Below, one piece after another: positions 1 to 8,296 of a DNA stretch of 64,000 nt. Source of the DNA: Mesorhizobium sp. 131-2-1 (lineage in GTDB: Bacteria > Pseudomonadota > Alphaproteobacteria > Rhizobiales > Rhizobiaceae). Position numbers and translations under genes: made by a program. The notes below the pieces were generated by a model. That model had not been told where the DNA came from, searched no databases, and was given only the letters and a program-made list of their open reading frames with translations. The DNA lies in assembly GCF_016756535.1 (NCBI RefSeq), contig NZ_AP023247.1, forward strand, positions 1,302,001 to 1,366,000. Direction: 5' to 3'. The number at the start of each line of letters is the position of its first letter. Within the stretch, counting starts at the first letter, position 1.

Positions 1-830
1 CGGCGAGCCAGCCGACGCTCGGCCGCCACATCGCCGAGCTGGAGCAGGCGCTCGGTGTGACATTGTTCCGCCGCGGGCGCAGCGGCTATGCGCTGACCGA
101 AGCTGGCAGCGTTCTCTATGAGCGCGGCAAGGCCGTCAGCGAGCAGGCGAGCGCGTTCTCGCTGCTGGCCCTTGGGTCGGTCGAGGCGATCGAGGGCACC
201 GTGCGCATCGCCGCTAGTGAGGTGGTGGCGGCCTATGTGCTGCCGGATATCACCGCGCGGCTCGGCGTGGAGGAGCCGGGCATCGAGGTCGAGATCGTCG
301 CCTCGAACCAGGTCGAGAACCTGTTGCGCAGGGATGCCGATATCGCCGTCCGCATGGTCAAGCCGGCGCAGAACGAGCTGGTGGCGCGCAAGGTCGCCGA
401 CATTCCGCTGCGTTTCTGTGCGGCGAAGGCCTATCTCGACAGGCGCGGCCGGCCGAAACAGCCCGGTGACCTCGCCGATCATCTGCTGGTCGGCTTCGAC
501 CGCAGCGATGAGATCGTGCGCGGCCTCAATACGTTCGGCATCCCCGTCAACCGCGGCAGCTTTCGTTTCAGGACCGACAATCAGATCGTTCTTTGGGAAG
601 CGGTGCGGGCCGGAAACGGCATCGGCATCGGCCAGCAGCCGCTGGCCGAGCGCGATCCATCACTGGAGCTCCTGCTGCCCGGCCTGCCATTGCCGTCGCT
701 GCCGGTGTGGCTCGCCATGCATCGCGATGTGCGCAGCAGCGTGCGCATCCGCCGCGTCGCGGATTTCCTCCACGAGGAGCTGAAGCGCTATTCGGCCGGC
801 GCCGGTTCCGGCGCGAACTCGGCGCGGTGA
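1..830 (+). CDS. LysR-family transcriptional regulator, 5' end outside the window
   Basis: The reading frame is open from base 3 with no start codon of its own; the first residues read ASQPTLGRHIAELEQALGVT, the recognition half of a LysR winged helix-turn-helix. The remaining ~245 residues form a LysR substrate-binding domain, with a middle stretch (AAYVLPDITARL, DADIAVRMV) typical of that fold. About 275 residues are visible, so only the first ~20-30 are missing. The protein should bind DNA and an unknown small effector. Its 3' end overlaps by 43 bp the 3' end of the convergent MFS transporter gene, so the two transcripts are partly antisense to each other. Family call is firm; target genes are unknown. 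Confidence 0.9.
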   Translation, partial: ASQPTLGRHIAELEQALGVTLFRRGRSGYALTEAGSVLYERGKAVSEQASAFSLLALGSVEAIEGTVRIAASEVVAAYVLPDITARLGVEEPGIEVEIVASNQVENLLRRDADIAVRMVKPAQNELVARKVADIPLRFCAAKAYLDRRGRPKQPGDLADHLLVGFDRSDEIVRGLNTFGIPVNRGSFRFRTDNQIVLWEAVRAGNGIGIGQQPLAERDPSLELLLPGLPLPSLPVWLAMHRDVRSSVRIRRVADFLHEELKRYSAGAGSGANSAR

Positions 831-1969
831 GCAAGCCCGGCCATCAGCAGGACGACGACCAGCAGCCCCGACAGAGCGACGAAGATCGGGCCGAAGCTCG
901 AATGCTCGGCGACGAACCCGATCGCCGAGGGCGCCACCAGAATGCCCGAATAGCCCATGGTGGTGACGACGCTCATGCCGGTGCCGGACGACATGCCTTC
1001 CTGGTTGCCGCCGGCCGAGAAGATGATCGGCACCATGTTGGCGATGCCGAAGCCGCAAAAGGCGAATGCGGCGATGGCAAGCCAGGGCGAGGGCGACAGG
1101 CCTGCGACCAGCATGCCGGCGGCGGCGACAAGGGCCGAGCCGCGCAGCGTCGCCACCGCGCCGAAGCGGTTGCGCACGCCGTCGCCCAAAAAGCGCATCA
1201 GCGCCATGACGCCGGAAAAGGCGGCGTAGGCGAGACCGGCGATGGCAAGGTCGGCGCCGAGCTCCTGCTGCATGTAGAGCGCCGCCCAGTCGAGCACCGC
1301 GCCCTCGGAGACCATGGTGAGCAGCGCCATCAATCCGACCAGATAGACAACGGGGTGGCCCGGCAGCGAGAATTTCTGGTGTTCGGCCTGTTGCGGCTTG
1401 TCCTCCGCGATCAGGAAGCCGATCGCAAAAGCGACAACCGCGAAGGCGAGCGCCGTCACCACGCTCGCATGGACAAGGTGGCCGTAATTCTGGATGGCGA
1501 AACCGCCGAGCGCGCCGCCGGCGAAACCGCCAAGGCTCCAGAAGCCATGCGAGGACGACATGATGGCGCGGGCGAGCCGCCGCTCGACGGCGACCGCATT
1601 GGCGTTCATGGCGACGTCCATGCCGCCGACGGAGCCGCCAAAGATGAACATGGCGATGGCCGCCAACGGCACGTTGGGGGCGAGCGCCACCGCCAGCAGG
1701 CCGAAACTGCCGCAGATGCCGAACCAGCGCAGCACCGTGCGCGAGCCGTGCCTGGAGATCAGATGGCCGCACCAGGTCATCGCCGTCACCGCGCCGGCGC
1801 CGAACAGGAGGATCAGCAGGCCGAGCGTGAATTTCGAGATGTCCAGACGGGTCAGGAACACAGGGATCTGTGGCGCCCAGCTGCCGGTCAAAAAACCGTT
1901 GGCGAGGAAGATGCCGGCCACGGCCCAGCGCCCGCGTATCGCGGCTTGCATTGTGGTTTGCGTTTTCAT
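788..1969 (-). CDS. MFS transporter, 12-TM
   Basis: A 393-residue integral inner-membrane protein with repeated hydrophobic segments throughout, an early conserved loop (HLISRHGSRTVLRW) between helices 2 and 3 typical of the major facilitator superfamily, and a Gly-rich helix (FIFGGSVGGMDVAMNANAVAVE) resembling the YbjJ/fucose-permease-like branch. It probably exports or imports a small solute by proton coupling; the substrate cannot be read from sequence. It is convergent with the LysR gene and overlaps its end. The start at 1969 is the first Met of the frame; no strong ribosome binding site is visible, and Met7 at 1951 is an alternative. Confidence 0.85.
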   Translation of the reverse strand: MKTQTTMQAAIRGRWAVAGIFLANGFLTGSWAPQIPVFLTRLDISKFTLGLLILLFGAGAVTAMTWCGHLISRHGSRTVLRWFGICGSFGLLAVALAPNVPLAAIAMFIFGGSVGGMDVAMNANAVAVERRLARAIMSSSHGFWSLGGFAGGALGGFAIQNYGHLVHASVVTALAFAVVAFAIGFLIAEDKPQQAEHQKFSLPGHPVVYLVGLMALLTMVSEGAVLDWAALYMQQELGADLAIAGLAYAAFSGVMALMRFLGDGVRNRFGAVATLRGSALVAAAGMLVAGLSPSPWLAIAAFAFCGFGIANMVPIIFSAGGNQEGMSSGTGMSVVTTMGYSGILVAPSAIGFVAEHSSFGPIFVALSGLLVVVLLMAGLAHRAEFAPEPAPAE

Positions 1970-2146
1970 TGTCTGAAGTCCGCTACGCGAATGGCTTCGC
2001 GTGGCAAATTAGATCGATTCAATCGGCAGTCAAGAACCGCTATCTGGAAGTGTTTGGACCAAGATGCGAGCGCCTCTATGAGGAGCGAGCCCACTGCGGA
2101 GATTAGCCGAGGCGCTTCTCCGAAGGCGCGAAGGCGATCGGCATCA

Positions 2147-2455
2147 CTAATGATCCTTCGGCCGCCTTGCCTCGAACTCGGCCTTCTTGGCGTCGGAGGC
2201 CTCGGTCTGGTTGAGCGCCTGCCATTCGGCATAGGGCATGCCGTAGATGATCTCGCGCGACTCGTCCTTCGAGAGTTGGACACCCTCGGCTTCCGCCGCC
2301 TCGCGATACCAGTTCGACAGGCAGTTGCGGCAGAAGCCGGCGAGGTTCATCAGGTCGATGTTCTGTACATCGCCGCGCCCGCGCAGGTGATCGACCAGCC
2401 GGCGGAAGGCGGCGGCCTCGAAATCGCGCTTCTGCTGGTCGCTGAGCTCGGTCAT
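2147..2455 (-). CDS. DUF1244 family protein
   Basis: A 102-residue protein matching the DUF1244 family found across alphaproteobacteria; it carries the FCRNCLSNWYREAAEAEG segment with a Cys-X2-Cys pair and the conserved YGMPYAEW motif. The family is cytoplasmic and has no assigned reaction; the Cys pair suggests metal binding or redox use, which is only a guess. The ATG at 2455 is chosen because GAGGGAG lies 8 nt upstream. A GTG at 2491 would extend the protein by 12 residues and overlap the TGA of the upstream amidohydrolase gene, so translational coupling to that gene is possible either way. Co-location with formylglutamate amidohydrolase is familiar in rhizobia. Confidence 0.88.
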   Translation of the reverse strand: MTELSDQQKRDFEAAAFRRLVDHLRGRGDVQNIDLMNLAGFCRNCLSNWYREAAEAEGVQLSKDESREIIYGMPYAEWQALNQTEASDAKKAEFEARRPKDH

Positions 2456-2487
2456 GTCATGCGCTCCCTCGGCCTTTCTCGGGCCTG

Positions 2488-3285
2488 TCACACCGGCCCG
2501 GTGCGCGAGCCGAACATCTTCACCTGGTGTATATCGGGACGGCGGTCGATCGCGTCAACGATCGGCGCCAGCCGCTCGGCCCAGGCGAGAGCGCCGGTCC
2601 GTTCGGCGATCAGGTCCTGACGGATTTCGATCAGCGCATGGGCGAAGCCGTTGACGATGGCGTGCCGGAACATGGTGTCGCCGCGCAGCGCCCCGTCATA
2701 AGGCTCGTTGTCGCCAACGACGAGGTCCTTGTCGGCGGCCAGCATGTCCACCAGCGGCCGCGCCACGCGATCGTCAAGGTCCCACAAGATGCCGACATGC
2801 CAGGGCCGCCGGATGCCTTGCATGACCGGCGTGAAGGAGTGGACGGAGAATATGAAGGGCGCCTTGCCGGACGCGTCGGCCACCGAGGCGATCATGGCGC
2901 CGACGGCGTCGTGATAGGGCCGGTAGAAGCGGTCGAGCCGCCGCTCGCGCTCTTCCTCGGCAATGGGGTAGTTTCCCGGCACGATGGTGCCGTCATAGAG
3001 CTGGCGGATCAGCGTCGGGTCGTCCTCGCCGCGATTGGGATCGATCAGCAGCCGCGAGAAGTTGGCCAGCACCGCCGGCACGCCGAGCGTCGCCGCCAGC
3101 TCGCGCGTCACCGTCTCGACGCCGATGTCATAGGCGATGTGGCGGTCGAACTCGCTCGCCGGCAGGCCGAGGCTGCCGTACTCTTCCGGCAGAGCCCGGC
3201 GGGCATGATCGCCAAGCAGAACGATGCCTCGCTTGCGGTCGCCTTCGACGATATCGAACGGCGCGAAAACTGTGGATCGGGTCAT
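2488..3285 (-). CDS. N-formylglutamate amidohydrolase
   Basis: Predicted to hydrolyse N-formyl-L-glutamate to glutamate and formate, the last step of one histidine degradation route; cytoplasmic. Family features seen in the 265 residues are the early LLGDHARRALP block, NFSRLLIDPNRGEDDP with the conserved Arg/Asp, and FSVHSFTPVM. The frame is open up to 3450, but the upstream part is low-complexity and not family-like, so Met at 3285 (TRSTVFAPFDIVEGD) is taken as start. The gene lies directly upstream of the DUF1244 gene, with GTGA at the junction. No other hut genes are nearby, so the real substrate could be another N-acyl amino acid. Confidence 0.85.
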   Translation of the reverse strand: MTRSTVFAPFDIVEGDRKRGIVLLGDHARRALPEEYGSLGLPASEFDRHIAYDIGVETVTRELAATLGVPAVLANFSRLLIDPNRGEDDPTLIRQLYDGTIVPGNYPIAEEERERRLDRFYRPYHDAVGAMIASVADASGKAPFIFSVHSFTPVMQGIRRPWHVGILWDLDDRVARPLVDMLAADKDLVVGDNEPYDGALRGDTMFRHAIVNGFAHALIEIRQDLIAERTGALAWAERLAPIVDAIDRRPDIHQVKMFGSRTGPV

Positions 3286-3500
3286 CGGCTGAAAATGGTC
3301 TGGTCGCTGGCTTTTGGGGAGGATGCTATCGTCATTCCACGAAGAGGACGCTGGCGCAATGCCGTTGTTTGGCCACGGTTTCTGCGAAAAATCCGACGCA
3401 TGGCGACTAGTTGCGCCAGGGGCCTTTCTAAATCGATTGGAATTGAACAAAACGGCGCGTTGACATGCGCCCGGAGTTTGCCGAAAAGGGGCGTCGAGAG

Positions 3501-4025
3501 ATGCAGATGTCGTTCTTTAGGGGTTTCAGGATGGGTTCCGCCGGCAGGCCGCGCAAGCGCCATGCCTTCGCCATGCCGCTCCTGATAGCCACCGTCGGCC
3601 TCGTCGCGATGGTCGCGGCGTCGCCCGCCCGGGCTGACTTCCGCGTCTGCAACGCCACGCAGAACCTGGTCGGCGTCGGCATCGGCTATCGTGCCAAGGC
3701 CGGCTGGATCACCGAGGGCTGGTGGCACATCGAAGGGTCGAGCTGCAAGACGCTGATCGAGGGTCCGCTGTCATCAAGGTTTTACTATCTTTATGCAGAA
3801 GACGCCGAGCGCGGCGGACGCTGGGATGGCCCGATCAACATGTGCGTGGCCGAAAAAGAGTTCAAGATCGCCGGCGTAACCGATTGCGTCGCCCGGGGCT
3901 TCCAACGCGCCGGATTCCAAGAATATGACACGGGCGAGCAGGCAAGCTGGATGGTCCAGCTGACCGACGAGCCCGCAACGGGAGGCGCTCCAGCCGCCCC
4001 CGCCCCGGGAACAAACAGTCAATGA
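3501..4025 (+). CDS. DUF1036 domain protein, exported
   Basis: About 174 residues. The N-terminus has a basic stretch followed by a hydrophobic segment (PLLIATVGLVAMVAASPARA) ending in a signal-peptidase-like AxA, so the mature protein is probably periplasmic. The mature part carries the DUF1036 signature: FRVCNATQNLVGVGIGY, a Trp-rich GWITEGWWHIE, and Cys residues that could form disulphides. Function is unknown. Its TGA overlaps the ATG of pyk (ATGA at 4022-4025), so the two are translationally coupled, and the pairing with pyk is familiar in rhizobia. Start could be Met at 3501 or 3507; GAGAG just before 3501 fits the second better. Confidence 0.85.
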   Translation: MQMSFFRGFRMGSAGRPRKRHAFAMPLLIATVGLVAMVAASPARADFRVCNATQNLVGVGIGYRAKAGWITEGWWHIEGSSCKTLIEGPLSSRFYYLYAEDAERGGRWDGPINMCVAEKEFKIAGVTDCVARGFQRAGFQEYDTGEQASWMVQLTDEPATGGAPAAPAPGTNSQ

Positions 4026-5458
4026 GACGCAACCGCAAGGTCAAGATACTCGCCACCATCGGTCCGGCTTCCTCCTCCGAGGAGATGCTGAGAAAGCTTT
4101 TCGAAGGCGGCGCCGATGTCTTCCGCATCAATATGAGCCACACCGACCACGATCTGATGCGCACGCTGGTCGGGCGCATCCGCGCAGTCGAGGAAGCGGT
4201 CGGCCGGCCGATCGGCATTCTCGCCGACCTGCAGGGTCCGAAGCTGCGCGTCGGCAAGTTCGCCAACGGCAAGGAGACGCTCAGCGTCGGCCAGACCTTC
4301 ACGCTCGACAACAATCCGGAGCCCGGCACGTCGAGCCGGGTCTATCTGCCGCATCCAGAAATCCTGAGCTCGGTCGAGGCCGGACACCGTCTTTTGATCG
4401 ACGACGGCAAGCTGGAGCTGAAGGCGGTGAAGAGCGATGGCAAGTCGATCACCTGCACGGTCGTCGCCGGCACCACGATTTCAGACAAGAAGGGCGTCAG
4501 CCTGCCCGACACCGACCTGCCGGTCGGTGCGCTGACCGAGAAGGACCGCGCCGATCTCGACGCGGTTCTGGCTGCCAGCGTCGACTGGGTGGCGCTGTCC
4601 TTCGTGCAGCGGCCGGAAGATCTCGCCGAAGCACGCAAGATCGCGCGCGGCCGGGCGCTGATCATGGCCAAGATCGAGAAGCCGCAAGCGGTCGCCCGCT
4701 TGCCCGAAATCATCGAACTGTCGGATGCGCTGATGGTCGCGCGCGGCGATCTCGGCGTCGAGATGCCGCTGGAGGCGGTGCCCGGCATCCAGAAGCAGAT
4801 CACGCGCGCCGCGCGCCGCGCCGGCAAACCGGTGGTGGTCGCCACCCAGATGCTGGAATCGATGATCACCGCACCCGTGCCGACCCGCGCCGAGGTCTCG
4901 GACGTGTCGATCGCCGTGTTCGAGGGTGCCGACGCGATCATGCTCTCGGCCGAATCCGCGGCCGGCGCCTATCCAGTCGAGGCCGTGGCGATGATGGACC
5001 GCATCGCCACCAAGGTCGAAGCCGATCCGACCTATGCCGGCATCATCAACGCGCAGCGCTCGGAACCTGAAGCGACGGGCGCGGATGCCATTTCGCTCGC
5101 CGCGCGCGAAATCGCCGAGACGCTGAAACTGTCGGCGATCGTAACCTACACGGCCTCCGGCACGACCGGACTGCGCGCGGCGCGCGAACGGCCGCAAGTG
5201 CCGATCGTGGCGCTGTCGCCGATCCTCAACACGGCGCGGCGGCTGTCGCTGCTGTGGGGCACGCATTGCGTGGTGTCGCCCGATGCCATCGACCTCGACG
5301 ACATGGTCGACCGCGCCTGCCGCATCGCGATCGACGAGGGGTTTGCCAAGCCGGGCGACCGCGTCATTATCACGGCGGGTGTGCCGCTCAGGACGCCGGG
5401 CTCGACCAACATGCTGCGTATCGCCTATGTCGGGTCGGAAACGCAGGCCAGCCGATAG
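4022..5458 (+). CDS. pyk: Pyruvate kinase
   Basis: Catalyses phosphoenolpyruvate plus ADP to pyruvate plus ATP at the end of lower glycolysis; cytoplasmic, usually a tetramer. The 478 residues match the family length. Visible motifs are KILATIGPAS at the N-terminus, FRINMSH, ILADLQGPKLRVG, the catalytic MAKIEKPQAV, the substrate loop MVARGDLGVEMP, and ATQMLESMI. The C-terminal domain holds the allosteric-type region. The ATG overlaps the stop of the DUF1036 gene by ATGA. The 3' end faces the alpha/beta hydrolase gene 17 bp away. Confidence 0.98.
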   Translation: MRRNRKVKILATIGPASSSEEMLRKLFEGGADVFRINMSHTDHDLMRTLVGRIRAVEEAVGRPIGILADLQGPKLRVGKFANGKETLSVGQTFTLDNNPEPGTSSRVYLPHPEILSSVEAGHRLLIDDGKLELKAVKSDGKSITCTVVAGTTISDKKGVSLPDTDLPVGALTEKDRADLDAVLAASVDWVALSFVQRPEDLAEARKIARGRALIMAKIEKPQAVARLPEIIELSDALMVARGDLGVEMPLEAVPGIQKQITRAARRAGKPVVVATQMLESMITAPVPTRAEVSDVSIAVFEGADAIMLSAESAAGAYPVEAVAMMDRIATKVEADPTYAGIINAQRSEPEATGADAISLAAREIAETLKLSAIVTYTASGTTGLRAARERPQVPIVALSPILNTARRLSLLWGTHCVVSPDAIDLDDMVDRACRIAIDEGFAKPGDRVIITAGVPLRTPGSTNMLRIAYVGSETQASR

Positions 5459-5475
5459 ACCTGATACGGCCTGCC

Positions 5476-6537
5476 TCAGGTGGGCGCCAGTTCGGCTTCC
5501 GGCACCTTGAGATCGGGACATGCGTCGGCGCCTTGCGCGTCGCCAACGATACGCGCTTCCACGGCCTTTGCCATCGCCTGCAGGTCGATGGCCTTGCCGG
5601 CGGTCTTCTCGATGGCGCCGACGACCAGGTCCGCAGCAATCCAGTCGGGCTTGTGGCCGAGATTGTGCACCCAGACCAGCTCAGCGCCGGGGATATCGCG
5701 CGCAAGGCCGATCGAATGGATGGTCGCGTAGACGACCTTGTCGCGATCGCCGGAAATGATCACGGTCGGCACCTTGATGTCGCGGTAATGCGGCGAGGCA
5801 TCGAGCGCGTAGCTGTAGAGCCCCGCGACATCGGCGGCGTTGGCGCGAAAGGCGCCGGGCCGCAGAACCAGGGGGATCGAGGCGGCGGCGACATAGCCGT
5901 CCGGCACCTTGTTGGGGGCGAAGACGCAGGCCGTGGCGGCATCGATGCGCAGCGCTCCCGCCGGATAGGCCAGCGTCTCGGAAAACAGCGGACCGATCAG
6001 GGGCATGGCTGTCAGATTGTAGTACCAGGCGGTCGCGCCACCTGGCCAGGGATGGCTGGCCGGTGACAGGAAGACGAGGCCCTGCGTCTTGTCCGGATGC
6101 TTGCGGGCAAAGGCGGTGGCGACCGCGCCGCCGAAGGAATGGCCAACGATGATCGCCTTCTTCATGCCAAGGCGATCCATCAGCGCGGCGATGGTGTCGG
6201 CCTGCGCGGGCAAGGTCTCGTTGTCGCCGCGTCCGGACCAGCCGAATCCGGGCCGGTCCAGGAACAGCATCTCGGCACGGCCTTCGAGCAGCGGCCTCAG
6301 CGGCAGCATCTGATCCTTGAGATTGGCGCTGGCGCCGTGGAGGAACACGATTGGCGGCAGCTCCGGATTGGCCGGTGCCGGGACGTGGACATAGTGGATG
6401 CGGGCATCGCCGATGTCGGCGAAGTCGCCAACCGGCAGATTGCGGCGCTCGACCAGCCAGACACCGGCGCGGGTGACGCCGGCAAAGGCGACGAGGAGCG
6501 CCATCAGGAGGGCGAACGCGGCGTAGATCAGGTTCAT
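5476..6537 (-). CDS. Alpha/beta-fold hydrolase, membrane-anchored
   Basis: A 353-residue hydrolase. An N-terminal hydrophobic helix (LIYAAFALLMALLVAFAGV) should anchor it in the inner membrane. The catalytic domain shows the oxyanion-hole strand VFLHGASANLKD, the nucleophile elbow GHSFGGAV with Ser, an acid in SGDRDKVV, and the His in HNLGHKPD, so the Ser-Asp-His triad is complete. The substrate is unknown; esterase or epoxide-hydrolase-like activity is plausible. Met at 6537 is taken as start. The frame stays open upstream through an 8-bp tandem array to a GTG at 6678, which would add LLPYCPTA repeats; I consider that untranslated. Confidence 0.88.
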   Translation of the reverse strand: MNLIYAAFALLMALLVAFAGVTRAGVWLVERRNLPVGDFADIGDARIHYVHVPAPANPELPPIVFLHGASANLKDQMLPLRPLLEGRAEMLFLDRPGFGWSGRGDNETLPAQADTIAALMDRLGMKKAIIVGHSFGGAVATAFARKHPDKTQGLVFLSPASHPWPGGATAWYYNLTAMPLIGPLFSETLAYPAGALRIDAATACVFAPNKVPDGYVAAASIPLVLRPGAFRANAADVAGLYSYALDASPHYRDIKVPTVIISGDRDKVVYATIHSIGLARDIPGAELVWVHNLGHKPDWIAADLVVGAIEKTAGKAIDLQAMAKAVEARIVGDAQGADACPDLKVPEAELAPT

Positions 6538-6576
6538 GATGGGGAATACGGAATGGAGCGGAAATAGTTCTGGAGC

Positions 6577-6644
6577 AGGGCAGTAGGGCAGTAGGGCAGT
6601 AGGGCAGTAGGGCAGTAGGGCAGTAGGGCAGTAGGGCAGTAGGG
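6577..6644 (-). repeat. 8-bp tandem repeat array, 8.5 copies
   Basis: Eight perfect head-to-tail copies of AGGGCAGT (plus strand) and a partial ninth fill 6577-6644 in the gap between the TPR gene and the hydrolase gene. Inverted copies (ACTGCC, ACTGCCCT) lie just beyond at about 6669-6690, so the transcript could fold into a long hairpin. Because 8 is not a multiple of 3, a change of one unit shifts any frame running through it. It could act as a variable-length leader or spacer. Confidence 0.95.
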
Positions 6645-6703
6645 AGAGCCATTCCAGGCACTTCACATACTGCCTCACTGCCCTACTGCCTTATTCCCCT
6701 AGT

Positions 6704-7300
6704 TCAAATGCCTTCGCCGGCAAGCTCTTCCGACAGCGTCGAGACCTGGTCCTGGGCGCTGCGCATCATCGGATAGATGGCGAGCACCTTCTGCCATGCT
6801 TCGAGGGCCGACTGCTTGTGGCCGGTCTCGGCCATGATCTGCGCCAGGCCGGACAGCGCGCCGAAATGGCGCGGCTCGATGTGCAGCGTGTGGTCGATGT
6901 CCGACATCGACTTGCCGTAGTTCTTCATCATGAAATGCACCGTGGCGCGGCGGTTCCAGCCTTCGGCATAGGCCGGCTGCAATGTCACCACCTGGTCGAG
7001 GAAATCGAGCGCGACGTCGTATTTCTGGTTTTCCATCGCCTTTTGCGACCATTGCATCATCAGGTCGACCGAGGCGCTGCCGGACTGGGCCCATTCGCCC
7101 CAGATACGGCCGGCGATGCGTTCGGCGGCCTTTTCGTTGCGCTCGCGCTTGAGGTCGGCGAACAGCTGGTCGAGGCGGGCCTGCTTGGTCGTGGCGGCGG
7201 GGGGCGCGACCGGATCATCCGCCCAGGCCGGCAAGATAGCGGCCGGCAGGACAGCGCCGGACAGGCAAAGGGTCGCGAGAAAAGCAAAACGAATCCGCAT
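6704..7300 (-). CDS. Exported tetratricopeptide-repeat protein
   Basis: 198 residues with a clear signal peptide (RIRFAFLATLCLSGAVLPAAILPAWA, cleavage before DDP), so periplasmic. The mature part contains about three TPR-like helix pairs, best seen in QKYDVALDFLDQVVTLQPAYAEGWNRRATVHFMM, in KNYGKSMSDIDHTLHIEPRHFGALSGLAQIM with Ala/Gly/Pro at the expected positions, and in the final HKQSALEAWQKVLAIYP. TPR modules bind other proteins, so an envelope scaffold role is likely but unproven. It sits upstream of the hydrolase gene on the same strand, separated by the 8-bp repeat array. Confidence 0.85.
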   Translation of the reverse strand: MRIRFAFLATLCLSGAVLPAAILPAWADDPVAPPAATTKQARLDQLFADLKRERNEKAAERIAGRIWGEWAQSGSASVDLMMQWSQKAMENQKYDVALDFLDQVVTLQPAYAEGWNRRATVHFMMKNYGKSMSDIDHTLHIEPRHFGALSGLAQIMAETGHKQSALEAWQKVLAIYPMMRSAQDQVSTLSEELAGEGI

Positions 7301-7400
7301 CGCCGGAATTTAGTCCCGGTCAGCGGATCGTCAAAGTGATTTTAGCGTGAAGGGGCCGGCAAGCCGGCGGCAATCATCGACCGCGCGGCGTGGTCTCTTT

Positions 7401-7450
7401 GTGCATGTCGTTGTCCCAAAACCGCCTTAGCACTTTTGGGCGACATGCAC
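7401..7450. repeat. Palindromic intergenic element, copy A
   Basis: The 50-bp element starts with GTGCATGTCG and ends with CGACATGCAC, perfect 10-bp inverted termini, and has nested arms CCCAAAA (7415-7421) and TTTTGGG (7434-7440). Related copies occur at 13811, 51348 and 52131. It lies between the rpmJ 3' end and the TPR gene promoter. It resembles REP-type elements of rhizobia. Confidence 0.85.
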
Positions 7451-7467
7451 TATGCCGCGCGCGTGAC

Positions 7468-7593
7468 TCAGCCCTGGCGCGCCTTGTAGCGCGGAGCGGT
7501 CTTGTTGATGATGTAGACGCGGCCTTTGCGACGAACCAGCCGGTTGTCGCGGTGACGCGCCTTCAGTGCCTTGAGCGAATTCTTGATCTTCAT
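7468..7593 (-). CDS. rpmJ: 50S ribosomal protein L36
   Basis: A 41-residue, very basic protein: [20 protein letters not shown], then [20 protein letters not shown] and a final Gly. This is the longer, Cys-free L36 type common in alphaproteobacteria (C- form), lacking the zinc-binding Cys/His set of the short form. It is a component of the large ribosomal subunit near the peptidyl-transferase region. It stands alone rather than in the ribosomal operon, as is usual for this form in rhizobia. A perfect 10-bp stem (AAAGGCGCGC, 7637-7646, with GCGCGCCTTT, 7655-7664) lies in its leader region. Confidence 0.97.
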   Translation of the reverse strand: MKIKNSLKALKARHRDNRLVRRKGRVYIINKTAPRYKARQG

Positions 7594-7636
7594 GGTCTTG
7601 CCTGTTCGGTCAGGGCCCGCTCCCGGGCCGAATTTT

Positions 7637-7664
7637 AAAGGCGCGCCCGAAAAAGCGCGCCTTT
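7637..7664. other. Strong hairpin upstream of rpmJ
   Basis: AAAGGCGCGC at 7637-7646 pairs perfectly with GCGCGCCTTT at 7655-7664 across an 8-nt loop. No T-run follows on either strand, so it is not a classical terminator; it may be a leader structure of rpmJ or a stable transcript end. Confidence 0.6.
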
Positions 7665-7837
7665 GAACTTGCGTGGCTCATAAACGAGGAGCCTTGCCCG
7701 TGTCAACCGCAAGCATGCTTTATGACCGGCGCAAATGCCTGGCAATCAAATATTCGCCATCTCCGCCCCGTGGCATTGCGCGACCGGGATCGGGCTGGAA
7801 TGGTGCCGTCGCCCCGCAAGATGATTTGGAGACGCCT

Positions 7838-8260
7838 ATGCGCCTGATGTTTCTGTCCGCCTGTCTTGCCGTGCTGGCGGCTGCTCCGGCCGCAAGGGCG
7901 CAGGAATGCGACCGCAACGACGACAGCCAGCAGATGATGAACATCTGCGCCGATGCCGACTATCAGGCGGCCGATGCCAGGCTCAACAAGACCTACAAGG
8001 ATCTTGTCGGGGAGGATGACGAGAAGACCAACAAATTGCTGCAGGCGGCGCAGCGCGCCTGGATCTCGTTCCGCGACGCCGAATGCGCCTATTCGACCGC
8101 CGACAGCGAGGGCGGTTCGATCCATCCGTTGGAGGTCTCGCAGTGCCTGACGGAGCTGACGAATGAGCGCGTCAAGCAGCTCACGTCCGGCCGCAATTGC
8201 CAGGAAGGCGATGCAAGCTGCTCCAGCCCGGACGAGGATGAAGATCAGGATATGCAGTAA
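7838..8260 (+). CDS. DUF1311 (LprI-type) secreted protein
   Basis: 140 residues with a short signal peptide (RLMFLSACLAVLAAAPAARA, cleavage before QEC). The mature part shows DUF1311 features: an N-terminal CDRNDDSQQMMNICA with paired Cys, the YQAADARLNKTYKDL helix, and LLQAAQRAWISFRDAECAY. LprI of Mycobacterium, in the same fold, inhibits lysozyme, so an inhibitor or envelope-protection role is possible. The tail is strongly acidic (SSPDEDEDQDMQ). Start at 7838 is set by GGAG 7 nt upstream and by the signal peptide; the open frame upstream of it is not coding-like. Confidence 0.88.
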   Translation: MRLMFLSACLAVLAAAPAARAQECDRNDDSQQMMNICADADYQAADARLNKTYKDLVGEDDEKTNKLLQAAQRAWISFRDAECAYSTADSEGGSIHPLEVSQCLTELTNERVKQLTSGRNCQEGDASCSSPDEDEDQDMQ

Positions 8261-8296
8261 ACCGGCCGTTGTGGGCAACCGGCTTCCAGATCATGG

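Noticed and set aside
593..2620. 675-codon open frame on the plus strand opposite the first MFS gene
   Set aside because: Composition is Arg/Asp/His-rich with no domain; it arises from the high GC content and codon bias of the MFS, DUF1244 and amidohydrolase genes on the other strand.
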